A stretch of 64,000 nucleotides of DNA from Humulus lupulus (taxonomy: Eukaryota; Streptophyta; Magnoliopsida; Rosales; Cannabaceae): contig NC_084797.1 of assembly GCF_963169125.1 (NCBI RefSeq), forward strand, positions 94,583,868 through 94,647,867, given 5' to 3'. A model generated the notes under the pieces. The model did not search any database, was not told the DNA's origin, and saw only the letters and a program-made list of their open reading frames with translations. A program made the translations under genes and the position numbers. Shown here in pieces: positions 10,735 through 22,300 of the stretch (position 1 is the first letter of the stretch; the number at the start of each line of letters is the position of its first letter).

Positions 10735-11176
10735 CCCTTCAATTTCACAAATTTCAGCACTATGCATGAGCATTCTGACATACGCATCAACTTTCTTTGA
10801 AACTTCTTTCTCCGTAGCTCTGTTGCTCGTCACAAAATTTTCTGAATACGCTCTTGTATGATAACCCACTACGCCAAACATAACTAGAATTAAATAAAAA
10901 CAAATAATAGAAAGAAAATCAATGTAAAAAAAAAAAAACTTGCATAATCTCGTTGGCACATTTTGTTGACCACTTACTAGGGTGATGTAGAGTGTGCAAG
11001 ATTCCAAGCACTACAAGCGTATCTCGGGGTCGAAGAATGTCACCCCTCAGTCGTACGTTATGAACAGTTCTCTGAAGCTCACCCTCCGCTCGGTCCTTGG
11101 TGGCATCATAAATAATGAGAACGTGAGATGGCGAAAGAGAACTCACCATATCCATTATAATCACCAAATACCTCAA
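10735..11176 (-). pseudogene. Exons 1-2 of USP-like domain gene (plant kinase-like family)
   Basis: Exon 1 (10978-11176, or from the Met at 11155) encodes an N-terminal segment with VLIIYDATKDRAEGEL and RLRGDILRPRDTLVVLGILH. Exon 2 (10735-10868) encodes ENFVTSNRATEKEVSKKVDA and LMHSAEICEIEG. Intron 1 has GTAAGT (10972-10977 on the complement) and TAG (before 10868). The split ATG codon rejoins to give HHPMGYHT, as in family members. The domain resembles the alpha-hydrolase / universal stress protein fold at the N-terminus of some plant kinase-like proteins. No kinase domain is present here. A palindromic GTATTTAAATAC TATA-like site lies upstream near 11250. Exon 3 is at 763-906. The clean exons suggest recent decay. 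Confidence 0.6.
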
Positions 11177-11860
11177 CTGGGTTTGGACTTTGAAGCTTTA
11201 AAGCTTATTATGTCTATAGGTAATTTAGATCGAAGGTAACTCTCGTATTTAAATACAGCGTCCTATAAGATAGAGAATCATGGTGATATGACACAACCAT
11301 ACAGATAGTACTTCTAAGAGTACTGATTGGTTCTTCAATATTAGAATAATGTGGAGGAAGTAGTTTTCAGATAACTTCATCATTCTCTCAAGTCCTCTTT
11401 CATTGTAAGCTGTGAAGATATGCTATGGATATTCTATTTCAAATATTACAGATGAGTATAAGCATGGTGGCCGTCTTCAACAGGGACAAGAAGTGCATTC
11501 TCATGCGTTTGGAGACAGCAACGTGGATTATCATTTTAATGATAATTTATATATGTGTATAACTTTTTTCATGGCTTACATTTTTGTCGTCTTCTTTACT
11601 CGAACTCTCCGATCAACTATTTGTTTACATATTCGTTTTCTTATTTTAGGATTATGTTTTTAACTCTTAGATATATCATGGGCGGGAATTATGGTGCCTA
11701 TTTCATATAGATTTTTTTCTACAGAATTTACATTATTTGAACATTACTGTACCTCTTTATCATTTCATTAATCACTAAATTTCTACAACAGATGAAAATT
11801 TTGAAAAGTAAAAATAATCACAATTCTTAGCATTTTTAACGATATAATCAGTTAAACCTT
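11177..11860. promoter_or_regulatory. Upstream region of the USP-like gene; no gene of its own
   Basis: It contains the palindromic TATA-like GTATTTAAATAC near 11250, about 75-95 bp before the possible start codons of the minus-strand gene. The plus-strand frame at 11412-11663 ends in hydrophobic residues but has no recognisable domain, and I do not call it a gene. Confidence 0.3.
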
Positions 11861-12305
11861 GTTAAATTTAGATTCTAGCACTAATAGGGATGTAAACGGG
11901 GAGGGGCTGGGTCGGGGATGTCTCCCCATCCCCGTTCCATCTCGAGTCGGGGCCCATCGAGTATCCTTTTTATAAACATGTTTACTTTTTTTTTTTCTGA
12001 AATCTGTCAAATAAATTAAAATAACTAATAATTTTTTAATGTACAATAATTAAAAATAATAATAAATTATACTATTAGGAAACATGTATCTTATATAAAT
12101 TATTATATTATATATTTGTTATTATATTTATATTAAAAAAATAAATTCAAATAAAATTACCTTGTGGGTTAAATTGACATCCTTAAGCACTAACAAAATT
12201 AAAATTAATGAGGGAACCAAAATAAAGGAGAGATGAAAAAAAATATGGATTATAGAAATGAGGTGCTCAATAATGTACCGTTCTCAATTAAGAATTATTT
12301 AAAAT
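11861..12305. other. GC-rich GGGGATG tract and AT-rich flank
   Basis: At 11888-11965 there is a run of GGGGA/CCCC words (GGGTCGGGGATGTCTCCCCA) that folds back on itself, seen in many plant genomes as part of dispersed repeats. The rest is AT-rich. No gene was found. Confidence 0.35.
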
Positions 12306-13103
12306 AAGTTTTTATGATTTTTTAAAATCCTTAAAAATCTCTCTATATAATCTCTTCAAATAACTATTTGACTATTCTGCATTATGTGCCTCTCTGACTC
12401 ATGGTGTAGAGCTCCTCTATTTCTTTGGCGGTTTCTTTTTAAAATTTCGGTGGTATCATATTTCAACATGAATAATGAAGATCTTGCCTCTCTCTACGAT
12501 TCATTGGCTTTAGAGGATGAAGAGAAGGATGAGTTCTCTGATGTTATTGGTAAATCTCTCTTGGACAAAGGGGAGGATAATATTGCAAAGTCGCTCGTGG
12601 GATGAGTGATTACAACGAGATTTGTCAATATGGACAATTTCACATATGCACTAAGGTATTGTTTGGGTCAAAATCTTCCCCCAAATCTTTCCATAATTTC
12701 CTTTAATTATAGATTTTATGCATTGTATTTTGTTGATGAAGATCAATTGAACCATAAACATTAATATTGTTGGCATAACCAACAATATAAATATGTTCTT
12801 CCTTGAATGGAGTTGAAAGAACAAAAGGGGGTGTACCGGCAATTGACACTCCGATGCTTAAGTCAGCACAATGTTCTCTCTCTCAATTCTCAATCTATTC
12901 AAACTTTGATCAGATTAAAGTTTGAGGTCCCCAAATGTGGTTCGTGTTCTATAATTTATTGAAAAATCACTAGGAATAAGGTTAGAGAAGCTTATTGTGA
13001 ATGGTCCACGTGTCTGGCTTCACTTACTTTCTTCCCACCTTCAAATTTCCTTAACATGATGAGCTCAAACACTCACTATTTCTTGCGACTACTACAAAAA
13101 AAG
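12306..13103 (+). repeat. Tandem duplication, unit 1
   Basis: An approximately 800-bp unit repeated head to tail at 13104-13911. Matching landmarks in order are AACTATTTGAC, the DUF4283-like frame, TTGTTTGGGTCAAAATCTTC, TTTGTTGATGAAGATCA, GAACAAAAGGGGG, TTTGAGGTCCCCAAAT, TCTGGCTTCACTTACTTTCT and CTTGCGACTACTACA. The unit edges are approximate. Confidence 0.8.
12468..12605 (+). pseudogene. DUF4283-like N-terminal fragment, copy 1
   Basis: The frame starts MNNEDLASLYDSLALEDEEK and ends KSLVG just before a stop. The layout (acidic start, EEE/EDE stretch, then LVGRV-like text continuing in frame past the stop as TTRFVNMDNFTYALRYCLGQ) matches the start of plant DUF4283 proteins, which are common in LINE-like and zinc-knuckle protein fragments. 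The premature TGA at 12603-12605 replaces the arginine codon still present in copy 2 (KSLVGRV). It is probably a captured fragment without function. Confidence 0.5.
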
Positions 13104-13911
13104 TTTTTATGTGAGCCCTAAAAAAGTCTTTATAATTTCTCTTTATAATCTCTTTAAATAACTATTTGACAATTCTGCATTATCTGTGTCTCTGACTCAT
13201 GGCATAGAGTTCACCTATTGAGTTCCCCTATTTCTTCAGCGATATCTTTTTAAAATTTCGGTGGTATTATATTTCAAGATGAATGATGAAGATCGTTCAT
13301 AACTCTACCATTCATTGGCTTTGGAGGATGAAGAGAAGGATGAGTTCTATGAATTTATTGGTCAATCTCTCTTGGACAAAGGGGAGGATAATATTGCAAA
13401 GTCGCTCGTGGGACGAGTGATTATAATGAGATATGTTAATCTGGACAATTTCACATATGCAGTAAGATATTGTTTGGGTCAAAATCTTCCCCCAAATATT
13501 TTCTTTTATTTCCTCTAATTATAGATTTTATGCACTGTATTTTGTTGATGAAGATCATATGAACCATAAACATTTTGTTGGCATAACCAACAGTATAAAT
13601 GTGTTGTTCCTTGAATTGAGTTGAAAGAACAAAAGGGGGAGTACCTGCAATAGACACTCTGATGCTTAAGTCACTACAATGTTTTCTCTCTCAATTCTCA
13701 ATCTATTCAAATTTTAATCAGATTAAAGTTTGAGGTCCCCAAATTCGGTCCGTCTTCTACAATTTATTGAAAAATGACTAGGAATAAGGTTAGAAAAGCT
13801 TAGTGTGATTGGTCCACGCGTCTGGCTTCACTTACTTTCTTCCCACCTTAACCTTTCCTTAACACGATGAGCTCAATCGCTCACCGTTTCTTGCGACTAC
13901 TACAGAAAAGG
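13104..13911 (+). repeat. Tandem duplication, unit 2
   Basis: Second copy of the approximately 800-bp unit. Its left edge CTACTACAAAAAAAG and right edge CTACTACAGAAAAGG look like worn CACTA-type ends followed by GAGCCCTAAAAAAGTCTTT. This suggests that the duplicated unit lies between, or was copied by, CACTA-like termini. Confidence 0.7.
13279..13518 (+). pseudogene. DUF4283-like N-terminal fragment, copy 2
   Basis: The same coding segment as copy 1, with a stop at 13300-13302 eight codons after the ATG. It is then open as ALEDEEKDEFYEFIGQSLLD through KSLVGRVIIMRYVNLDNFTY. The two copies carry different disabling changes, so they decayed independently after the duplication. Confidence 0.5.
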
Positions 13912-14093
13912 TTTTTTATGCGAGCCCTAAAAAAGTCTTTAGCCCCTCCCCTCGCGTGCCCTCTATTTGAGAACCTTAAAAAATGAGGATTTTTACGTGC
14001 GCCCTAAAAGAATATTTTAGCATGCGCATTGCAAGCCCTAAAAGAATGCTTTTAGGGCACGCAGTACGCATCCTTAAAGATCCTGTTAGGTGC
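13890..14093. mobile_element. CACTA-like subterminal region, left part
   Basis: After CTACTACAGAAAAGG there are repeated CCCTAAAAG / CTTTTAGGG words. At 14035-14058 a perfect 10-bp stem (GCCCTAAAAG...CTTTTAGGGC) has a 4-base loop. Dense inverted short words next to a CTACTACA end are typical of CACTA elements. It is cut at 14093 by element A and resumes at 39804. Confidence 0.5.
14089..14093. repeat. Target-site duplication of element A, left copy
   Basis: GGTGC here and TGTGC at 39799-39803. Four of five bases match, as expected for a 5-bp gypsy duplication with one later mutation. Confidence 0.65.
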
Positions 14094-14655
14094 TGTTGAC
14101 CCTCGATTTAGCCAATGACACGGAGTCAAATATACGACAGGATATAGAACGACGCTTGAAAAGATAATCTAATGGAAAGGAAAAAACACCAAAAAATTAT
14201 AGTGGTTCGGCCCCAGTGATTGGTAATGACCTACGTCCACTTAGTGTATTGTTATTATTGAACTTCAAAGCTGTGATAAAAAAACTAGGGTTCTTTGAGT
14301 TTCACAAACCTTGGAAGGATTACAATAGAATGATGAACAATCACTATTGTATATTTCATGCATATTTATAGGCTCAAGGAAGGTTACACATTCTAACGTG
14401 TCCTATCTTTCCTTAATAATCGTGTATCAAGGATAATTATGAAGAAATATTCAAATGCAGTTAATATTAGATTACAACTTAAGAAGGAAATAAATCGGGC
14501 TTCACGATCAGCCTGGTCGTAAAAATTTAATGCTGGCGATGAGGTGTGCTCTTGGTTGATGGCCGAACAGCACCTTTGTCAAAGAATTCCGCCACGTGTC
14601 AATCCACGTGTAAGAATTCTTTGCCACGTCATTAAAAACCATTTTTGGGTAAACA
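14094..14655 (-). repeat. 3' LTR of element A
   Basis: On the plus strand it starts TGTTGACCCTCGATTTAGCC and ends GGGTAAACA; its partner is 39174-39798. A TATA-like TATAAATA lies on the minus strand at 14363-14370. A segment of about 55 bp present in the partner (near 39428-39485) is missing here. Confidence 0.95.
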
Positions 14656-14671
14656 TTTTCCCCCCAAGTTT
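14656..14671 (-). other. Polypurine tract of element A
   Basis: On the minus strand AACTTGGGGGGAAAA directly precedes the LTR start TGTTTACCC. This is the expected plus-strand DNA primer position and fixes the orientation of the element. Confidence 0.85.
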
Positions 14672-15496
14672 ATTTATCGCGATCAGTAATAAGTAAACTT
14701 AGGAAACCGACTCTTCGAATACCCCACGAAATCTGTCAAAAGCGCCCATGCTTTCTCGAAAAAGGTGGCCAATCATGTCTAATCAGGTCATTTCAGTTTC
14801 CCAAGAGTGTGTCCTACTGCCATTCCACTTCCCCATACTTAGAAAAAGTAACTCATGATTGCCTTTTTTAACGTGCCTCGGTCTTCATAAATAACCCTAA
14901 AGTTACCATTTTTACCTTTTACTTGTCTTTTCCCTTTTGAAGAACACTGAAGAACTCGCACCCTAGAGCCCAGAAATTTTCAAACACCTATACTCAGAAG
15001 TTCGACAGCTCTCACCTTCGGAATTCAATCTTTATCTGTGTAAGCTTCACAAATTTTCTTGTCCTTTTAGTTGCTATTCGAAACTGCCTTATGCGTGTTT
15101 TTATCTCTGAACCCCTTCGTGTTCTTGGCTGAAAATGTATGGGGATTGTTTGCATGTTGACAAATGATTGATAGAGTAGTGAAATATTGTTCCGTAGGAG
15201 TTAGGAGCCAGTTTGGTAGTCGAGATTGTAGATTTAGGGCGTAAAATCGAAGTAAAAATTCGATTTTTAAGCTAGGTGAAAAACTGGGTTTTTCCCGCCC
15301 CTTCGGAGTCGAAAAAGCTTTTTCCCAAAAAAATTTTTACTTCCGCTTTTCAATCTGTTTTTCAAACTGCTCGTATAGAACTTAGTGTTTCTGTTAGAAT
15401 GCTACTAGTCGTATACGCGAGCAACGTTATTCCAACTTTCAGCACAAGCTTTTAAGCTTTGCATCTTATCTCCTCCTTTCTTTGTTCGCAGCTTTC
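14672..15496 (+). promoter_or_regulatory. Putative promoter and 5' leader intron of the antisense gene
   Basis: CATAAATAA near 14887-14895 is a TATA-like site on the plus strand. Further on, CTGTGTAAGC (donor GTAAGC at 15040) and TTTGTTCGCAG (acceptor ending 15491) bracket a T-rich stretch of about 450 bp without long frames. The ATG at 15497 follows by six bases. Both sites fit plant splice consensus, so a leader intron is likely but unproven. Confidence 0.45.
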
Positions 15497-16558
15497 ATGC
15501 AAGATCTATGGGGAGGAGAAAGACCCATCGACGATGACTTATTGGCTCAGCTACTTGAGAACGAGGAGCAACCGTCATCGCTAATACCTGACATTCCCTT
15601 TTCTCGTGCCACTTCAAACACTCCATCCATCCTTATCCAAAATATGGCTCGAGCAAACACTACAGCCCAGAAAAAGAAAACTCCCAATCCTTCAAATCAG
15701 CTTGCTCCTCGGGCTAAAATTCCCTCGACCAGTGGTCGAGCAAAAAATATCCTTGACCCCAATATCCAAACTCATGCTCAGCCCTGAAATGCTATTCAAC
15801 CAGATGTTGAGTGGTATGTTGTACCTGAGAGCCGGGTGACAATCAGGATGATCGCCAACTACATCAGAACATATGGATTCCCGGGGGTGACATTAGTTCG
15901 ACCCAATCAAGACCAAAGGGCGAATTTTCCTGGAGGCGCCTTCAGTGCCTGGTCGAGATACCATATTAAGGCAGGGGCTACCTTGCCTCTTCATCAATTC
16001 TTCCAAGGGGTGGCCAACTACTTTGGGGTTGCCCCTTTCCAAATAACTCCCAATGGGTATAGAATGCTTGCAACACTCTATATCCTTTACAGTCACAAAA
16101 AATGCCCTGTGCCAACTCCTCATGAGGTTAATTATTTGTTCGACCTCAAATCCAACCCCAACCAAAAAGGTATGGGGTTCTTTCACTTTTGTCACCAGGA
16201 AACTAGGCGCACCTTCCTGACTAACACCACTCACATATCGAACGTGGAGAGGTACTACCAGGAGTATTTCCTTATGACCGACATGATCGTAAACAACCTG
16301 GCCTTTACTCAAGGAGGTAAAACCTTTGTACCACTAGTCGTTAGTCTTTATTTAGTGTTTCCTCTACACTTTCTTAGACTTTTAATGCCTTTCAGGCCCA
16401 TGGCTGCGACCAGACCCCACTCTAGACATGGAGTTGAGATCAGCCCTCTTGGCCAGTATGACTGACGTGGAGAAAAGCATCAAACATCTGGTCACAGAGG
16501 CTAACCTTAGGCTGGTCGGCCTTTTGGCCCCTCATCAGGACATGAGGGAGTCAACATC
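15497..16558 (+). pseudogene. Antisense gene of element A, 5' exons (gypsy-type transposon domain)
   Basis: This gene runs opposite to gag-pol. It starts MQDLWGGERPIDDDLLAQLL, followed by a basic, Ser/Pro-rich stretch. The conserved core has GYFGFPGVT-like text, LPLHQFFQGVANYFGVAPFQ, PNGYRMLATLYILY and HEVNYLFDLK. This pattern matches the plant 'putative gypsy type transposon' domain (PF04195), an accessory protein of Tat elements with unknown function. A TGA at 15785-15787 interrupts the frame. Intron 16317-16395 (GTAAAA...TTTCAG) restores the frame into a helical exon. The exon is then cut at 16558 by solo LTR E and continues in the same frame at 30203. Confidence 0.75.
16317..16395 (+). 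other. Intron in the antisense gene of element A
   Basis: GTAAAACC at the start, a T-rich tract and GCCTTTCAG at the end; removal keeps the reading frame (phase 1). At 79 bp it is close to the minimal size for plant introns. Confidence 0.7.
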
Positions 16559-17088
16559 GGGGATGTAACATCCTGGAGAGCCAAGACCGCTACACTGTGT
16601 ATTTATAAAGGTGCAGGACTTGCTAATCAAGTCATTTAATTATACCGTGACATTTTTATCAAGTGTGCTAGGGTTAAAAGAAGTTTTGGTCTCAAAAGAT
16701 ACATTCTATAAAATTAAACAGTTTTACATAAGGGATCCCAAAAAGGAAATAGTGTTTGAAAGTTGATTTACAAAATCTCAAAAGTTATAGACAATCATTG
16801 GCCATACTAAGGCAAAATAAAAATTTCCGGCTCTCTCGTCCCTGCTTTCCTCTCAACCGTGGCGGCTGAGCAGCCGGTCATGTACATTCAGCTTGCAGAG
16901 CTCTCCGAATCAGGGCCGATCAAGTTTGCCCTTGCCTTTACCTGCACCATGCATCACCCGTAAGCCAAGGCCCAGCAAGAAAAAATAATACACATCACAT
17001 ACAGTATTAACAAACAATTAACTCCTTAAGCATGTTTAACCACTCAATATTCATGTTAACTCTACAACATACAATCAGAGTCAAAGAT

Positions 17089-19357
17089 TGTAACGACCCA
17101 AAATCGCTAATAAGGCTTAAGGGCCTTGATTAGTGTGCCAGGAGGGCATGTTGGGATTTATGTGTGATTTTATGAGTTAAATGCATGATTATGATTTAAA
17201 GCATGTTATATGACTAATTGAACATTCGAGATGCATGACTACGTGGTTAGTATGCATGTTAGGTGAAATAAATATGCATGTGAACCCCGTTTGCATGATA
17301 GGGGTAAATTGGTAATTTTAGCCCGCTGAGGGCATATATGTGATAATCGTATCCTGTGAATTGTACCACGTGAGTGTGGTGTTATTATTGTGATGCACAT
17401 GCCGAGACGGTCCTAGAGAGCAAATTAACTTAAAAGTCACAACGGGATTTCTATACCCGGCTCGGGAGGAGCCTAGGGGTACCTTGGGAATTTTATGGTT
17501 AAGTTGAGATTTAGCGGGTTATGGTTATTGGTGATTGAGTAACCTGGGTAACCATTAGTTACTGCTGTGAGTAACAAGTTTAGTTGGAAAATGGTAGAAT
17601 TGAAATATTAGTGAAAGGACTAGAGTGCCCTTGAGGACTTAGTTGGGAAAGGATTGTTTGGAGGGGTAGCATGGTCATTTGGCAAGGGGTTTAGACAATT
17701 TTCAGCTGGGATTATAGGGTACACGGTTTGGGCATTTGGGTTATTTGATGGCTTTGTTAAAAATAAAGAGAAGGGAAGTTAGAGCAATGAGAAGAAGAAG
17801 AGGAAGAAGAGAAGAAGGGAGCTGAAACTTGAAGGATTTAGGGGGAGAATCAAGGAAGCTTAAAGGTTGAATTCTCTCTTGAGGTAAGGATTTTATGCAA
17901 TCTTTAGGTTTGTTTCTATTTTTGATTTGAGGAATTTAAATGCATGAGTTAAGTTTTAAGTTTTGTTTGAGTTTGCTGAAATTAGAAATCAAAGGGTGGA
18001 TTTTGAGTGTGATTATGTTTTGATCTTGATGCTAGTGTTTAAGGGTTGTTGGGTGGTTCATTTGAGGTTTTGAAGTGATTTTGGGGCTTAGGTGTGAGTT
18101 TGGGATGATTTGGGAGTGTTCTGGATGATGAAATGCAGAGGAAAAACCTAGTTTTTCTGGGTTCGCGAAGGAGCGCCGCGGCGCGAGGCTGTTTGCAGTC
18201 AGGGAGCTCTCTGACTTCTCTGGGCACCGCGGCCCTTGCGGGTAGCGCCGCGGTGCTACGCCTTTTTCAGGATGGGAAATTTTGCAAATTTGAGCTTTTG
18301 CTCCGGGGGTTCGGGGGTTTTTTCCGATGAATTGTTTTAGGAATTTGGGAGTCCCGAGAGTGTGGGATTGGTCTCGGGAAGTGGTTTTGAATTGATTAGT
18401 ATTAAAGGATGTTTCATGTGTGTTGTGACTAGGATATTGGAGAGGCTCGTGCTAGAGGACCGTGCTCGCAGCTTTAGTGCATCAGGAAGCTCGGAGTACA
18501 GGTAAGAAAACTATAACACCCGTAGGATAGGGCGGGGGCCCATAGTGTGATTGCGGGGCACGACCCTATATTGCATGATGAGATGATTGCAGGGCACGAC
18601 CCTATATTGCATTACATGTTAGGGTGTAGACTTAAATGAATTGATATTTGTTTGAATGTTGTTTGATTTATGCTATATGTGATAATAGTGAAATGAACGG
18701 CTATGGCCGAGGGCGGCAAGGCCGAGAACGGCAGCGGGGCCGGAAGTAACACTTAGGACATGGGATGCTTATGGTCAGGGTAGGACCCAGGGGATACGTG
18801 TGATATCCCTACGGTGAGGACCGAGACCCCGGGCTTCGGTAAGGCTTCTGGGGCGGCATGGCCGTGTTTGCTTAGTCTAATGGTTGACTTGTTTATCTGT
18901 AGATTATCTGTTATGATAAGCTATATAAATTGCATATGTTTTGTTCTGCATGAGTTTTCTTGCTGGGCTTCGGCTCACGGGTGCTCTGTGTTGCAGGTAA
19001 GGGCAATGACTGAGTCAACCAACCATGAGTACGGAGAGCGTGAAGCGACGCGTACATGTTTGGCCTACCCGACTGCTTTGGTTGGGGGTTTATCCGAAAA
19101 TGGCTGTAATAATCTATGATTTTTATAACTGATCAATTGTAAACTTATTTTTAGAAGTAAATAGTTTTCAAACCTTATTTTGGGATCCCAAATGTTTAAT
19201 ACTAGAAGTTTATTGAAACAACGCGTTTTTCTAAGATTACAGCCTTAACTTTTAATTAGTCACACTTTTGTTTCAAAACCTCGGTTAGCGAGTTCATTGC
19301 ACACTGTTTTGTCTTAAAACTCACTTAGTAACGGCTCTAAGGAAGTAGGGCATTACA
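17089..19357 (+). repeat. 5' LTR of element F
   Basis: It begins TGTAACGACCCAAAATCGCT and ends AGTAGGGCATTACA. Landmarks are donor-like GTAAG at 17884, 18502 and 18997; a GCGCCGCGGCGC block near 18172; a 36-bp direct repeat (18550-18585, then 18586 on); GGCCGAG-rich text at 18700-18745; and a CTATATAAAT TATA-like box at 18921. A 35-codon frame starts at 19025. Confidence 0.95.
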
Positions 19358-22300
19358 ACTTGGTATCAGAGCGAGCCAAGGTTTATTGGTTCTGGAGATC
19401 GACCGAACATGTACGCTCGCTGTCAGTGACAAGCTCAACTCAGGGTTGGTTGGTATGAATGATTGACATGTCTGAATATATGTTTGAATGCCCTGTTTGC
19501 CTGCTTATTTATATGGAGCATGAGAAATGAGTTGACATATGCAGGAGATACTGTTGGGCTGGGCCCTTGATTATTGCATGTTGAGATTAATGCATGCTGA
19601 ATAACATTATTATGCATGTGGATGAATATTGGCATAATGGTTCGCATATTGAGTTTATGTGGTTGATTGTTTAAATTGAATCCGTATGTTATATCCGTTT
19701 ATTTGCTTGTGTGAAGCATGTTGAGACCTGGTTATACTTAGTGGTGATAAAATTTGGTAGCTAAATGTATGACATTGTGGATTTGACCTAGTATATGCTT
19801 GTGTGTGCATTATACCTGTGGATATTTGGATCTAGTTGTGGTTTGGTTCAGAGTTTGAACCACAGAGTTCAGGAGTGGGTCAGTTTTGACAGATGAACTT
19901 GTGTTGTCTGTTCCTAGAAGGGTTTTGGGGACCCGATATTGTGTTGGAAAGGGGGATTCTAGATATAAGTTGGAGTTGAGATCTCCAGTTATCCCTGGAA
20001 GCAGCAGCAAAGGGTCACTAGTGTGTGAGTAAGCTGTGGAGTTTGTTAGTTGAGATGGGATAGAAGAAGAGCGGATTTCTCTGGGGAAATAGCTGATTTA
20101 GATGTGTTAACAGTAAGGTTACCAGTGTTGGTTTACTGTGAGGTATGGACAGATAAGGGTATTATATGAAAGGCTTAAAGGGTGTTATCCTCGGGTTTTG
20201 AGGAGAGTTCGGGTTGACAAGGAATTTACCAATAGACGGGCATAGTTAATTCCACCCTTGGTTAAGAGGATGAGAGATCCTGATTAGAGGGTTGTATTAA
20301 ATGTTGAGGCAGAGAGATGCCTGGAAATGGTACTCGGGCTGAGGTACTGGCTTAATGGGTTGGCAAGAACCTAGATGATGGATGGTTAGAAGAGGTTATA
20401 AAGGCATGATCTGAATTGTGGAAAGTGGAGGCCTTATAAGTTTGGTTTGGACTGATAGGGTAACAACAGTGTAAATTAATGGGTTTGGTGAATCAGGTAA
20501 TTCATTTTGGGAATTTATACTCACGGATGTATCCGGAATTGATGGCGACCCACTTAAGGATATGAGATCTGGAATAGTCTAAGGTATTTGGGCCGCTCTG
20601 ATGTAAGGCCTTATCGTCTGTATGTGGATGGCGGAGAGGGCCATGTTGTTCGAGGAACTGATGGTGGATGATTAGAGCATGAGTGCTAGGGCCGCAATGG
20701 CAGTGCTTCCTTTGATGGAATTAGTAAAGGTAGACTCGTGATAATCAAGTTAAAAGAACCCCGGATAGTTCTGTGGCTTCTGGTTTTGCCAAGAAAGGGG
20801 GAAGGTCTGGTTGATAAGATGGTACTTTTATTGTTAGAATGCCGCAAGGAAGGATTCTCAATTTTTGAGGTAGAAGGACCCCAGACAGTGCTTGGACACC
20901 TAATTTGAGTTTGGAAAGAAGCCTGATTGAAAAGGTAGTAATCAAGATGGTGACAGGAACCAGGGAGGTTATTTAGTATGCACATGAGTGAGAGGATGCC
21001 ACCTGAGAGGAGGTCGGGTGAGGGCATGACTTCTACATAGAATGACTCGAGATGTTAGGATGGATTTCCCATGGTGCGGGAAACGGAGAACTGGAATGCA
21101 TCGATACATTCAAAGTTCGAGGCTGAGTCCTCAAGGATGAGTATTTAACTGACAAGCTTATGCTTTGGGCATGTAACGAACTGGAAGGACTCGGTGTTAA
21201 GAATGCTCCGAGAGGGTGATGGACATAGAGAGGTTGCCTCAAAGGTGCCACTTGAGAGGCTAAGGACAGTAATACCTATTGAGAAGAAATTTGAAACTCT
21301 GGCAGATGCATTGTAGAGGATATCATCTGGAGTACGTAAAGGAGACAGAGCTGACCAGTGGGAAAGTTATGTGGGTATGTAAAGAAAGATTTAGGGAATA
21401 CTTCAAGGTCGGACTACAGATAGGATTGGTATAAGGAATGTAGTAAAAGATGGTTTTGGCTGACAGAAAGTCTATTGAAGCAATCGAAGGAATTTGGCCT
21501 TGGAGTAGCCAGAGTGTTATACTGCAGGGATTGATTAGCATCGTCAGATTAGGACGAAAAGTACAAGGTTGGATACAATAAGGGACGATGTCTCCAAGAG
21601 TTGATCTATGACCTGATTATTACCAGTTGGAAACCAAGGGTAGAGACATTTCGGGAATTTGTCTAGTTTGCACCGGGTAGGGTGTGAGGAGTTGGTAACA
21701 AAGACTCTAGAATGGTTCAAGCTATAGCAGCACAGGTAAGTTCTTTAGGCAGAGAATGCATGAACGGTATGGACAAGTCCCCTTCAAGCTCACGAGCAGT
21801 GCGTGTGGATTACTCCCAGACGAAAATGGTGAGCAATTGACTATGCGGAAGACGTTTGTACCCAGAGGGCGGAGTCTCAGGTAAGGTTCTACGGAGTGTT
21901 AGTTTGGGTGTCATCGGGAGTACTTAGATTAGAGCTACATGAAGAAAGGACAGGTAAGAGAAGAATTGATCTGAAGTCACAAAGAAGCTAATGAAGAACG
22001 TTTGAAGAGTAGAAAGCATAACAAGACTGGTAAGCACGTCATCTATTGCACAAGCACCTCCGGAGACAACTACATCAGAGATGAGGAGAACAGTAAAACT
22101 CGAAGTTAGACGGACTGAGTGGTGTCAAATCAGAAAGAAATTCAGAAGACAAGGTAAGATTGTTTAGTATCTGGTAATGCTGGAATATGCGTATGTTTTG
22201 GTTAAGTAAAGGGTGATTGCATAAAGGACCTGATATATGGTAGAGTTATGGAAATGTGGGAGTGCATCACGATTTGGGCACGCCCAGGAATAATTGACGC

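Noticed and set aside
13084..13911. Complete CACTA element bounded by the two CTACTACA sites
   Set aside because: Both sites face the same direction and belong to tandem units, so they are not an inverted terminal pair.
20686..21541. Minus-strand frames of 60-113 codons in the interior of element F
   Set aside because: No recognisable domain, opposite to the element's orientation, and of a length expected by chance in GC-balanced DNA.
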